From Clostridia bacterium (GTDB lineage: Bacteria; Bacillota; Clostridia; Oscillospirales; CAG-272), in NCBI GenBank assembly GCA_017456545.1, contig JAFTJE010000008.1, positions 1 to 63,571 on the forward strand: a stretch of 63,571 nucleotides of DNA, given 5' to 3'. The number at the start of each line of letters is the position of its first letter. Position 1 is the first letter of the stretch. Below the pieces are notes generated by a model. It was not told the DNA's origin. It saw only the letters and a list, made by a program, of their open reading frames with translations, and searched no databases. This document shows positions 34,787 through 42,670 of the stretch, one piece after another. The translations under genes were made by a program, and so were the position numbers.

Positions 34787-35706
34787 AAATAGTAACACCG
34801 AAATATTATAAGGACTTTAAGTGTATAGGCTCAGCCTGTAGGCACAACTGCTGTATCGGTTGGGAAATTGATATAGACCCCGATACAATGGTAAAATACA
34901 AGGGTGTGGATGGAGTCCTTGGAGAAAGGCTTGATACAAGCATTGACAATGAGGGTGGGTGTCCCCATTTTATCCTCGGAGAGAATGAAAGATGCCCCTT
35001 CCTTAACAAAAGTAACCTCTGCGATATAATCTCTGCTTTAGGTGAGGGCTATCTTTGTGAAATATGTAATGCACACCCCAGATTCAAAAACTATTTTTCC
35101 GACAGGGTGGAAATAGGGCTTGGACTTTGCTGTGAGGAGGCGTGCAGAATTACTCTCGCCAATAGGGAACCGTTTTCACTTGTAGCAGAGGAAAATGGCG
35201 AGCCCTGTGGCGATATTTCCGAATATGAGAAAGAGCTTATTACATACAGGGACAAGGTTATTTCGGTAATTACCGACAGGAGCCGTAGCGTAGAGGATAG
35301 AATCAATAGTATAAGCACCCTGAATTTACCGTACCTTACCATTGATAAATGGGCAAAATATCTTATGAGTCTTGAAATAATGTCGGAGGAATGGAGAGAG
35401 CTGCTCAAAAAAGCCGAGAAAAAAAGTATGCCTCTTACCCATTACGGGTACGAAAGGGAGCTTGAGAGCCTTATGGCTTATTTTGTGTACAGATATATGA
35501 CAAGCGAGAATTGTGACGGAAAAAACAGTACCGTTATAGCTTTTTCGGTACTTTGCAGTCGTATTATAACGACTCTTTGGTCGGTTTTTGCACAAAACAG
35601 CGAAGAAATTATAGAAATTTGCCGACTTTTCTCCCAGGAAATAGAATACTCAGTGGAGAATGTAGAGGCTATTTTTGATATGATAGAGGAATATAATGAA
35701 ATATAA
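34783..35706 (+). CDS. FliB-like lysine-N-methylase family protein
   Basis: 307 residues from the ATG at 34783 (a GTG at 34765 is also in frame). Cysteine-rich N-terminal half: CIGSACRHNCCIGWEID, GGCPHF, RCPFLN, LCDI, YLCEICNAHPRF and LGLCCEEACR, the pattern of the YkgJ/FliB family that methylates lysines of flagellin in Salmonella. No flagellar gene is in this window, so the substrate may be another surface protein. It overlaps sfsA by 11 bp. Confidence 0.8.
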   Translation: MKIVTPKYYKDFKCIGSACRHNCCIGWEIDIDPDTMVKYKGVDGVLGERLDTSIDNEGGCPHFILGENERCPFLNKSNLCDIISALGEGYLCEICNAHPRFKNYFSDRVEIGLGLCCEEACRITLANREPFSLVAEENGEPCGDISEYEKELITYRDKVISVITDRSRSVEDRINSISTLNLPYLTIDKWAKYLMSLEIMSEEWRELLKKAEKKSMPLTHYGYERELESLMAYFVYRYMTSENCDGKNSTVIAFSVLCSRIITTLWSVFAQNSEEIIEICRLFSQEIEYSVENVEAIFDMIEEYNEI

Positions 35707-36412
35707 AAATGTGGTAAAGGGTAAATTCATTTCCCGACCTAACAGATTTATAGCTTATGTGGATATAGATGGGAAAACAGAGACGGTCCATGTTAAAAAT
35801 ACGGGCAGATGCCGAGAGCTCCTTGTCGAAGGGGCAACCGTGTATTTAAGTCTGTCCGATAACCCTGCAAGGCGTACAAAATACGATTTGATAGCCGTAG
35901 AGAAGGAGAGAATCGGTAAAGCATCTCTTCTTATAAATATGGATTCCCAGATTCCCAACCCCGTGTGTGAGGAATGGCTGAAAAGGGGAGAGCTATTCTC
36001 AAAGGATGCCGTAATCAGACGGGAGCATACCTATAAGAGCTCACGCTTTGACTTTTACATAGAGGACGGAGAAAGGAAAATATTTCTGGAGGTTAAGGGC
36101 TGTACCCTTGAGAAGGACGGTATAGCATCCTTTCCCGATGCGCCCACCGAAAGGGGTATCAAGCACATAAACGAGCTTATCCGTGCCACAGAGGACGGAT
36201 ATGAGGCGTATGTATTCTTCGTAATCCAGATGAAGGAAATGGAGGAATTACGCCCCAACGATATAACCCACAGGGAGTTTGGGGAGACACTTCGCAAGGC
36301 TTACAAAAGTGGTATAAAAATATTAGCCTACGACTGTACGGTATCTCCCTGCGAAATTACAATAGATAAGGAAATCAAGGTAAATTTACACACAGGGGAG
36401 GGTATATTGTGA
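35696..36412 (+). CDS. sfsA: SfsA family DNA/RNA nuclease-like protein
   Basis: 238 residues. N-terminal OB-like part with FISRPNRFIAYV and HVKNTGRCRELL, then a restriction-endonuclease-like core: SSRFDFYIE, FLEVKGCTLEKDG, FPDAPTERGIKH. First described as sugar fermentation stimulation protein; the core predicts metal-dependent nuclease activity. Starts inside the FliB-like gene and overlaps the next gene by 4 bp (GTGA). Confidence 0.93.
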   Translation: MKYKNVVKGKFISRPNRFIAYVDIDGKTETVHVKNTGRCRELLVEGATVYLSLSDNPARRTKYDLIAVEKERIGKASLLINMDSQIPNPVCEEWLKRGELFSKDAVIRREHTYKSSRFDFYIEDGERKIFLEVKGCTLEKDGIASFPDAPTERGIKHINELIRATEDGYEAYVFFVIQMKEMEELRPNDITHREFGETLRKAYKSGIKILAYDCTVSPCEITIDKEIKVNLHTGEGIL

Positions 36413-36795
36413 ATAATGAGAGAAAAAGCATCATAGAATACGCACTGTCCCTGCCCTGTACGGGGGCAGATAATCCCTTTGAGGGGGATTTTGATACCAC
36501 GGTGCTACGCCATACCGATACGGGCAAGTGGTTTGGAATAATTATGAATATATGTGGTAATAAGGTCGGACTTGACAGTGATATACGGGTGGATGTATTG
36601 AATGTAAAGTGCAAGCCAGAGGACACCTTTACGGCAAGGGAAATATCAAGTGGCATAATCCCGGCATACCATATGAACAAAAAGCATTGGATTTCAGTTA
36701 TATTAAACGGTACGGTGGAGCTCTCGCTGACAGAGGCACTTATCGAAAACAGCTACGAGCTCAGTGCAAAAAAGAAGGGAAGGACAAAAAAATGA
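36409..36795 (+). CDS. MmcQ/YjbR family DNA-binding protein
   Basis: 128 residues with a GTG start in GTGA overlap with sfsA; GGGGAGGG is the RBS. IIEYALSLPCTGADNPF at the start, KWFGIIMNI, and the late GIIPAYHMNKKHWISVIL match the MmcQ/YjbR (CyaY-like fold) family. Function is not established. The tail is rich in lysine. Confidence 0.88.
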   Translation: MNNERKSIIEYALSLPCTGADNPFEGDFDTTVLRHTDTGKWFGIIMNICGNKVGLDSDIRVDVLNVKCKPEDTFTAREISSGIIPAYHMNKKHWISVILNGTVELSLTEALIENSYELSAKKKGRTKK

Positions 36796-37478
36796 CAAGA
36801 CCCTATGTAATTTGCCATATGGTAACATCCATAGATGGCAAGGTAACGGGAGACTTTCTGTACAGTTCTGCCTGTGAGGAGGCAACAGAGCTTTACTACA
36901 AAATAAACAGGGGCTACAGGGCAGATGCCTTCGGATGCGGACGCATTACAATGGAGGGCAGCTTTACAGGTGGCTTCTATCCCGAGCTTTCCAAATATGA
37001 GCCCTGTACCGATACAGGAGATTATATAGCACCCAGAAGAAGGGATTTTTTTGCCGTTGCCTTTGATAGACTCGGGCGTCTCGGATGGCGTGGACCGGAA
37101 ATAGTGGACGACGACCCGGGATACGGTGAAGCCCATATTATAGAGGTACTGACAAATAAGGCTGATAAAAGATATCTCACCTATTTAAGAGGCATGGGAA
37201 TCTCCTATATTTTGGTGCCCGAATCGGAATATATAGTAAAAGCACTTGAAAAACTCGGTACACTTTTTGGTATTCGCACTCTTCTTTTGGAGGGTGGCAG
37301 CGTGATAAACGGAGCCTTTATCCGTTCAGGAGCAGTAGATGAAATCAGCACAGTTGTCTCTCCGATAGTGGGAGATAGGGACGGTCTTCCCCTTTTTGAC
37401 GGAGCCACAGTAACATCCTATACACTATCCACGGTTGAAAAAGTCGGGGGATGTGTATGGATTAAATATAAAAAATAA
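36792..37478 (+). CDS. RibD C-terminal-domain reductase (DHFR-like fold)
   Basis: 228 residues from the ATG overlapping the previous stop (ATGA). RPYVICHMVTSIDGKVTG opens the fold and LLLEGGSVINGAFIRSGAVDE is the NADPH-binding signature of pyrimidine deaminase/reductases; there is no deaminase domain. Stand-alone members include dihydrofolate-reductase-like and riboflavin-pathway reductases; the substrate is uncertain. Confidence 0.87.
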   Translation: MTRPYVICHMVTSIDGKVTGDFLYSSACEEATELYYKINRGYRADAFGCGRITMEGSFTGGFYPELSKYEPCTDTGDYIAPRRRDFFAVAFDRLGRLGWRGPEIVDDDPGYGEAHIIEVLTNKADKRYLTYLRGMGISYILVPESEYIVKALEKLGTLFGIRTLLLEGGSVINGAFIRSGAVDEISTVVSPIVGDRDGLPLFDGATVTSYTLSTVEKVGGCVWIKYKK

Positions 37479-37504
37479 ATCTTGTAATAAGTTGGAGGAA
37501 CAAA

Positions 37505-38065
37505 ATGAGAAAGAATTTTGGCGTAAAGCCCATGGTATACCCAATGCCGGTATTTATCATCGGAACATATGACGAAAACGGAGTGCCAAACGCTATGAAT
37601 GCTGCGTGGGGAGGTATCAGCGAGGAGAATGAAATTTCCATATGCGTAAGCGAGGACCACAAGACAACAAAGAATTTTCTTAAGAGTGGAGCTTTTACTG
37701 TGAGCATGGCAACAGCCGATTATGTAGCAGAGTGCGACTATCTCGGTATAGCATCGGGAAACAGTGTGACAAATAAGCTGGAAAAATGTGGATTCCACAC
37801 AGTAAAAAGCGAATTTGTGAATGCCCCTGTTATTGTGGAGCTTCCAATGTGCATAGAATGCAGACTTAAAAGCTACGACCCCGACTCCTGCCGTCTTGTT
37901 GGAGAGATAGTTAATGTAAGCATTGACGACTCTGTGCTTTCGGAAAACGGCAGGGTGGATGTTTCCGTGCTTCGCCCCATCACCTATGACAGCTCAAATC
38001 ATAAATATATTGCCCTCGGCGAGGTGGTTGGTAACGCCTTTTCCGACGGCAAAAAAATAAAATAA
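37505..38065 (+). CDS. Flavin reductase-like FMN-binding protein
   Basis: 186 residues. FGVKPMVYPMPVFIIGTYD, NAMNAAWGG and SVMKH-like EDHKTTKNFLKSGAFTVS are characteristic of the split-barrel flavoreductase family. It should bind FMN and carry out flavin or small-molecule reduction in the cytoplasm. GTTGGAGG precedes the ATG; it is a member of the packed run begun at 33832. Confidence 0.88.
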   Translation: MRKNFGVKPMVYPMPVFIIGTYDENGVPNAMNAAWGGISEENEISICVSEDHKTTKNFLKSGAFTVSMATADYVAECDYLGIASGNSVTNKLEKCGFHTVKSEFVNAPVIVELPMCIECRLKSYDPDSCRLVGEIVNVSIDDSVLSENGRVDVSVLRPITYDSSNHKYIALGEVVGNAFSDGKKIK

Positions 38066-38089
38066 CAGACACTCCCCGAGGAAAAAGCA

Positions 38090-38836
38090 ATGAAAAGCAT
38101 AAAAAAGAAAAGAAAAGGGCTGAAAATAGCCCTGATAACTGTCGCTGTTATTATTTTAGTAACCGTAATAGGCTGTGCCATATATCTCGGTGATTATTAC
38201 AGGGCAGATATGGACGCTATTGATAAAATGGATTTTGGTGGCGACTTTACAGTTAAGGAGCAGGATAACGGAAATCTTGTATATATGCCAAAAAATCCCG
38301 AGGCAGGTATAATATTTTACCCCGGAGGAAAGGTAGAATATACTGCATATATTCCTCTTATGGAGGCGTGTGCCTCAAGAAATATTGCCTGTGTGCTTGT
38401 TGAAATGCCCTTTAACTTAGCTGTATTTGATATGGATGCAGCAGAGGGCATAACAGAAGCCTATCCCGAGATAGACAGGTGGTATATGGCAGGGCACTCT
38501 CTCGGTGGCTCTATGGCCTCCTCCTATCTTGAAGATAATCATTCGGATTACGAGGGGCTTATACTCCTCGGCTCTTATTCCACAGCAGATATTTCGGATA
38601 CATCCCTTGATGTTTTATCCATATACGGCAGTGAGGACGGAGTTCTCAACCGTGAAAAATACAAGGAATGTATGGTAAATCTGCCCTCCGATACGGAGGA
38701 ATACATAATAGACGGAGGATGCCACGCTTATTTCGGAGCTTACGGTGCACAGGACGGAGACGGCACCCCGGCTGTTAGTAACAGGGAGCAGATTGTGATT
38801 ACAGCAGATAAAATAAGCGAGTTTATAGGAGAATGA
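38090..38836 (+). CDS. Membrane-anchored alpha/beta hydrolase
   Basis: 248 residues. A basic start (MKSIKKKRKGLK) and one membrane helix (IALITVAVIILVTVIGCAIYL) anchor an extracytoplasmic domain. The nucleophile elbow is MAGHSLGGSMAS (Ser near 140); IYGSEDGVLN gives the Asp region and DGGCHAYFG the catalytic His. It resembles the BD-FAE/DUF1749-type serine esterases; the substrate is unknown. Stop and next ATG are one base apart. Confidence 0.86.
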   Translation: MKSIKKKRKGLKIALITVAVIILVTVIGCAIYLGDYYRADMDAIDKMDFGGDFTVKEQDNGNLVYMPKNPEAGIIFYPGGKVEYTAYIPLMEACASRNIACVLVEMPFNLAVFDMDAAEGITEAYPEIDRWYMAGHSLGGSMASSYLEDNHSDYEGLILLGSYSTADISDTSLDVLSIYGSEDGVLNREKYKECMVNLPSDTEEYIIDGGCHAYFGAYGAQDGDGTPAVSNREQIVITADKISEFIGE

Positions 38837-38837
38837 T

Positions 38838-39296
38838 ATGCTAAAGGAAGGAACAAGAGCTCCTGATTTTGCACTGTGCAATAAGGATGGAGAAACAGTA
38901 AAATTAAGTGATTTTTACGGTAAAAGGATAGTTTTATACTTTTATCCCAAGGATAATACTCCCGGATGTACAAGGCAGGCGTGTGCCTTTGCATCAAGCT
39001 ATGAGGAGTTCAAGGGCAAGGATGCCGTAGTTATTGGAATAAGCAAGGACAGCGTATCCTCCCATCTCAAATTTGCAAATAAGTACAGCTTACCCTTTAT
39101 CCTTCTATCCGACCCGGAGCTTACTGCCATAAGGTTATATGATGTATGGCAGGAAAAGAAGCTCTACGGTAAATCGTCAATGGGAGTTGTTCGCACCACC
39201 TATATAATTGATGAAAACGGTATTATCGAAAAAGCGATGGAAAAGGTAAAGCCCGATACAAATCCAAGGGAAGTGCTCGATTACTTAAATAAATGA
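38838..39296 (+). CDS. bcp: Thioredoxin-dependent thiol peroxidase (Bcp/PrxQ)
   Basis: 152 residues. FYPKDNTPGCTRQACAF carries the peroxidatic Cys and, five residues on, the resolving Cys of the PrxQ type. FGK-like YGKSSMGVVRTTYIID near the end is typical. It reduces hydroperoxides in the cytoplasm. Last gene of the plus-strand run, followed by a strong terminator. Confidence 0.94.
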   Translation: MLKEGTRAPDFALCNKDGETVKLSDFYGKRIVLYFYPKDNTPGCTRQACAFASSYEEFKGKDAVVIGISKDSVSSHLKFANKYSLPFILLSDPELTAIRLYDVWQEKKLYGKSSMGVVRTTYIIDENGIIEKAMEKVKPDTNPREVLDYLNK

Positions 39297-39334
39297 AATT
39301 TACCTTAAATTTCGGCTCAACAGTCAAATTAAAG

Positions 39335-39367
39335 AAAAACGAGGAATTATGAAAATTCCTCGTTTTT
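39335..39367 (+). terminator. Terminator after bcp
   Basis: AACGAGGAATT (39338-39348) / AATTCCTCGTT (39354-39364) with flanking A- and T-runs, 11-bp perfect stem. Confidence 0.9.
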
Positions 39368-39447
39368 TGTCGATAGGCAATGCTTTTTTGAGACGGCAAC
39401 CAAAGGCAGTTCTCTGCTTTACGGTGAGATTATTTGCTTATTCTGTC

Positions 39448-40878
39448 TTATCTGCCGTAAACCTCATTCCAGGTACGGAGCTTTTCTTTATCTATATCCA
39501 TAAACTGCTCACGGGTGATACGGAATGCCCAGTTGTCATCACTGCTGCCCGGGGTGTTAAGACGGGTGTCCCTTCCGTATTTGAGAAGGTCCTGTACAGG
39601 GAATATAACGAGGCCTGCATGGGATGCCAGCATAGAACGGATAACGGTGTCGTAGCAGTTATCCCAGTTGGCACTTTCATAGCCGAAGTAATCAAGAAAA
39701 CGCTGTCTTTCCGATTCGGAAAGCTCCCATACATAGCCAAGGAGAGTATTGTTATCGTGAGTGCCTGTGTAGGCTACACAATTGTTGGAGTAATTGTGGG
39801 GCAGATGGGTTGAATTGTTATCCCCCAAAAGACCGAACTGCAAAACTCTCATACCGGGAAAGCCACTGTCACAAACAAGCTTGTAAACCTCGGGCGTAAT
39901 ATCTCCAAGGTCCTCTGCAATAATGAGCTTATCCTTGCAGATTTTCTTAAACTCTCTAATAAGGCTCATGCCGGGGCCCTTTATCCATTTTCCGTTTTTA
40001 GCGGTTTTTTCCCCTGCGGGGATGGAGAAGTATGACTCCAGAGCACGGAAGTGGTCAATGCGAACGCCGTCAAAAAGCTCGCACATAAATTCCATTCTCT
40101 CCCTCCACCAGGAGAAGCCGTCCTTTTTCATCAGCCTCCAGTTATAAAGGGGGTTGCCCCAGAGCTGACCGTCCTCACTGAAATAATCCGGTGGAACACC
40201 TGCCACAGAGGTGGGCTGATATCTCTTGTCCAGCTGGAACTGCTCCGGCTGAGCCCAGACATCTGAGCTGTCGTGGGCAACATAAATCGGAATATCACCG
40301 ATTATTTTAACGCCCTTGGAATTTGCATATTCCTTTATTTCAAGCCACTGGGTAAATACCGTATATTGAATGAATTTCCACTGGAAGAAGGCAGTTTCAT
40401 CATATTCGGAAACGGTCCACTCGGTCCATTCCTTCATTCCGTTTGCCTCCTTAAGTGCCATAAATTTGCAAAAGGCCTCGGTCTGCGGGAACCTCTCAAA
40501 GAATTCATCCATTTTTTCAAGGTCGTAAAATCTTTCGGATGCCTTTTTAAGAAGGTCTATCCTTTCCTTGTTGAGTCTGTCAAACTCACAAAGATGTGGG
40601 GATTTCTGCCTTGCATTTTCTGCCTCCTCCCTTGTAATAAGCCCCTTTTCAAGAAGAATATCCAGGTCTATAAAATAGGGATTGCCACTGAATGCCGAGT
40701 AGGATTTATAGGGGGAATTGTATTCGTCGGGCAGACAGAAGGGAAGAATCTGCCAGTATGTAAATTTGCTCTCTGCAAGGAGGTCAATCCATTCCCTTGC
40801 AGCCTTACCGAGGGAGCCCTCGGAATAATCGCCCCAAAGGGAAGAAATGTGCAGAAGAACGCCACTTGCTCTTTTCAT
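39448..40878 (-). CDS. malQ: 4-alpha-glucanotransferase (amylomaltase, GH77)
   Basis: 476 residues from the ATG at 40878, which follows CAGGAGTGTTATAT; a GTG three codons upstream is less likely. RASGVLLHISSLWG at the start, DGVRIDHFRALESYF with the catalytic Asp nucleophile, IIAEDLGDITPEV with the acid/base Glu, and YTGTHDNNTLLGY are the GH77 signatures. It disproportionates malto-oligosaccharides or glycogen chains in the cytoplasm. Single gene, divergent from the fucosidase operon. Confidence 0.96.
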   Translation of the reverse strand: MKRASGVLLHISSLWGDYSEGSLGKAAREWIDLLAESKFTYWQILPFCLPDEYNSPYKSYSAFSGNPYFIDLDILLEKGLITREEAENARQKSPHLCEFDRLNKERIDLLKKASERFYDLEKMDEFFERFPQTEAFCKFMALKEANGMKEWTEWTVSEYDETAFFQWKFIQYTVFTQWLEIKEYANSKGVKIIGDIPIYVAHDSSDVWAQPEQFQLDKRYQPTSVAGVPPDYFSEDGQLWGNPLYNWRLMKKDGFSWWRERMEFMCELFDGVRIDHFRALESYFSIPAGEKTAKNGKWIKGPGMSLIREFKKICKDKLIIAEDLGDITPEVYKLVCDSGFPGMRVLQFGLLGDNNSTHLPHNYSNNCVAYTGTHDNNTLLGYVWELSESERQRFLDYFGYESANWDNCYDTVIRSMLASHAGLVIFPVQDLLKYGRDTRLNTPGSSDDNWAFRITREQFMDIDKEKLRTWNEVYGR

Positions 40879-40910
40879 ATATAACACTCCTGAAAATTAA
40901 ATATATTTCT

Positions 40911-40939
40911 ATTTTAACATAATGTTACGCTACTTTCAA
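40911..40939 (-). promoter_or_regulatory. malQ promoter
   Basis: Minus strand TTGAAA (40939-40934), 17 bp, TGT + TAAAAT (40916-40911). Confidence 0.8.
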
Positions 40940-40957
40940 GAAAATTTATACCCCTTG

Positions 40958-40986
40958 TTGAATTTTTCTTTTTCCTATGGTAAAAT
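40958..40986 (+). promoter_or_regulatory. Promoter of the DUF4091/GH29 operon
   Basis: TTGAAT (40958-40963), 17 bp, TGG + TAAAAT (40981-40986), back to back with the malQ promoter. Confidence 0.82.
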
Positions 40987-41050
40987 GTGAGCATAGAACA
41001 ATATGTGATAACGGTCTTTACAGCCGTGCGTAGAAATGAAGGAGAATAAT

Positions 41051-42670
41051 ATGATTACTTTAACTCAGCTTTCATCCCTTGCAAAGGTTTTTCCCGATAA
41101 AATATACGGAGATACATCAGACAGGGGGCAGTGTGCAAAGGACACAGCCGTGTCCTATCAGATAGCAATATTGGGTGAGAAGGGAGAATACTCCTATAAA
41201 ATCGACTCCCCGTTGGAGGATAAAATTAGGGTGTACCGTGTGGGCTATGTGCCCTCGGTTATCAGTGCCTACCCCCATGCGTATGATGATAATTATCTCG
41301 CCACAGAAGCAGGTCTTTTCCCCGACCCGTTATTTCCCTTGGACGGCAGCTTTTCCATAGTAGATGACAAATACCTCACCCTGTGGATAAATATTTCTAT
41401 AGAAAAGGATGCTGTGGCTGGAGAATATCCTATAAGCATCAGCATTTTCAAGGATGGAACAGAGGTCGGTATGTCAACATACATACTGAAAATCTGCGAC
41501 TGCATATTACCTGAGCAGAGCCTTATTTTTACACAGTGGTTCCATACCGACTGTATTGCCGATGTACACGGAACAGAGGTGTTTTCGCCTCTTCATTGGG
41601 AGCTTATCGAAAGATATGTCAGCCTTGCCTCGGAGCACGGTATGAATATGATTCTCACCCCTGTGCTTACTCCTCCTCTCGATACAGAGGTGGGTGGAGA
41701 ACGCACTACGGTCCAGCTTGCAAAAATCGAAAAATCAGGGGACGGATATGTAATTGACCTTTCCCGTCTGGAACGCTTTATCGATTTGTGCCTTGATAAC
41801 GGTATTATCTTTTTTGAGATAAATCACTTTTTTACCCAGTGGGGTGCAAAATCAGCCCCTAAGGTAATTGCAACGGTTGACGGCGAGGAAAAGAGAATCT
41901 TCGGCTGGGAAACCGATGCCACCTCCGAGGAGTACAGATATTTTCTGAAATGCTTAGTGCCCGAAATTATAGCTGCCTTTGAGAAAAAGGGAGTTGACAG
42001 AAGGAGGCTCTATTTCCATGTGTCAGACGAGCCCAACGGAGAGCAGCTTGATTCCTATCGCAGGGCGGGAGAGGGTCTTATTCCTCTTATTGAGGGATGC
42101 AATCATATGGATGCTCTGTCCCATTTTGAATTTTATAAGGAAAGACTTGTACCCACTCCCGTAGTGGCTACAAGTGCCCTGGAGCCCTTTATGGAGGCAG
42201 AGGTGCCGGGTCTTTGGTGCTATTACTGCTGTGCACAGGCAAGAGAGGTGGCAAACAGATTCTTCTCAATGCCGTCTGCCAGAAGCAGAATTATCGGTAT
42301 CCAGATGTATAAGCACGGCATAGTGGGATTTTTGCACTGGGGCTATAATTTCTATAATACCCAGTATTCCAAAATGCATATTAATCCCTATGAGGTTACA
42401 GATGCGGGAGGGGCTTTCCCATCTGGAGACGCCTTCAGCGTTTATCCCTACGGAAACACTGCTATCCCATCCTTACGCCAGAAGGTGTTTAAGGAGGCTA
42501 TTGACGATATGCGACTTCTTAAGCTCCTTGAAGAGAAGGTCGGCAAGGACAGAGTTAATGAAATAATCGGCGAAATTGCAGAAATGGATATAACCTTTAA
42601 GCACTATCCAAAGGACGAGGAATTTTTTGTACGCCTGAGTGACAGAATATTTTTGGAGCTTGAAAAATGA
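41051..42670 (+). CDS. DUF4091 glycoside-hydrolase-like protein
   Basis: 539 residues from the ATG at 41051, 8 bp after GAAGGAG; an ATG 15 bp upstream is also in frame. An N-terminal beta domain is followed by a TIM-barrel-like part (WFHTDCIADVHG, FFEINHFFTQWG, YFHVSDEPNG) and the DUF4091 segment (GFLHWGYNFYNTQYS, then PSLRQKVFKEAIDDMRLL). DEP and related acidic residues are plausible catalytic groups. No signal peptide. It overlaps the fucosidase gene by 4 bp, suggesting action on a fucosylated oligosaccharide. Confidence 0.85.
   Translation: MITLTQLSSLAKVFPDKIYGDTSDRGQCAKDTAVSYQIAILGEKGEYSYKIDSPLEDKIRVYRVGYVPSVISAYPHAYDDNYLATEAGLFPDPLFPLDGSFSIVDDKYLTLWINISIEKDAVAGEYPISISIFKDGTEVGMSTYILKICDCILPEQSLIFTQWFHTDCIADVHGTEVFSPLHWELIERYVSLASEHGMNMILTPVLTPPLDTEVGGERTTVQLAKIEKSGDGYVIDLSRLERFIDLCLDNGIIFFEINHFFTQWGAKSAPKVIATVDGEEKRIFGWETDATSEEYRYFLKCLVPEIIAAFEKKGVDRRRLYFHVSDEPNGEQLDSYRRAGEGLIPLIEGCNHMDALSHFEFYKERLVPTPVVATSALEPFMEAEVPGLWCYYCCAQAREVANRFFSMPSARSRIIGIQMYKHGIVGFLHWGYNFYNTQYSKMHINPYEVTDAGGAFPSGDAFSVYPYGNTAIPSLRQKVFKEAIDDMRLLKLLEEKVGKDRVNEIIGEIAEMDITFKHYPKDEEFFVRLSDRIFLELEK

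Noticed and set aside
39349-39813. 154-codon plus-strand frame overlapping the malQ end
   Set aside because: It begins inside the bcp terminator hairpin and runs antisense through malQ.
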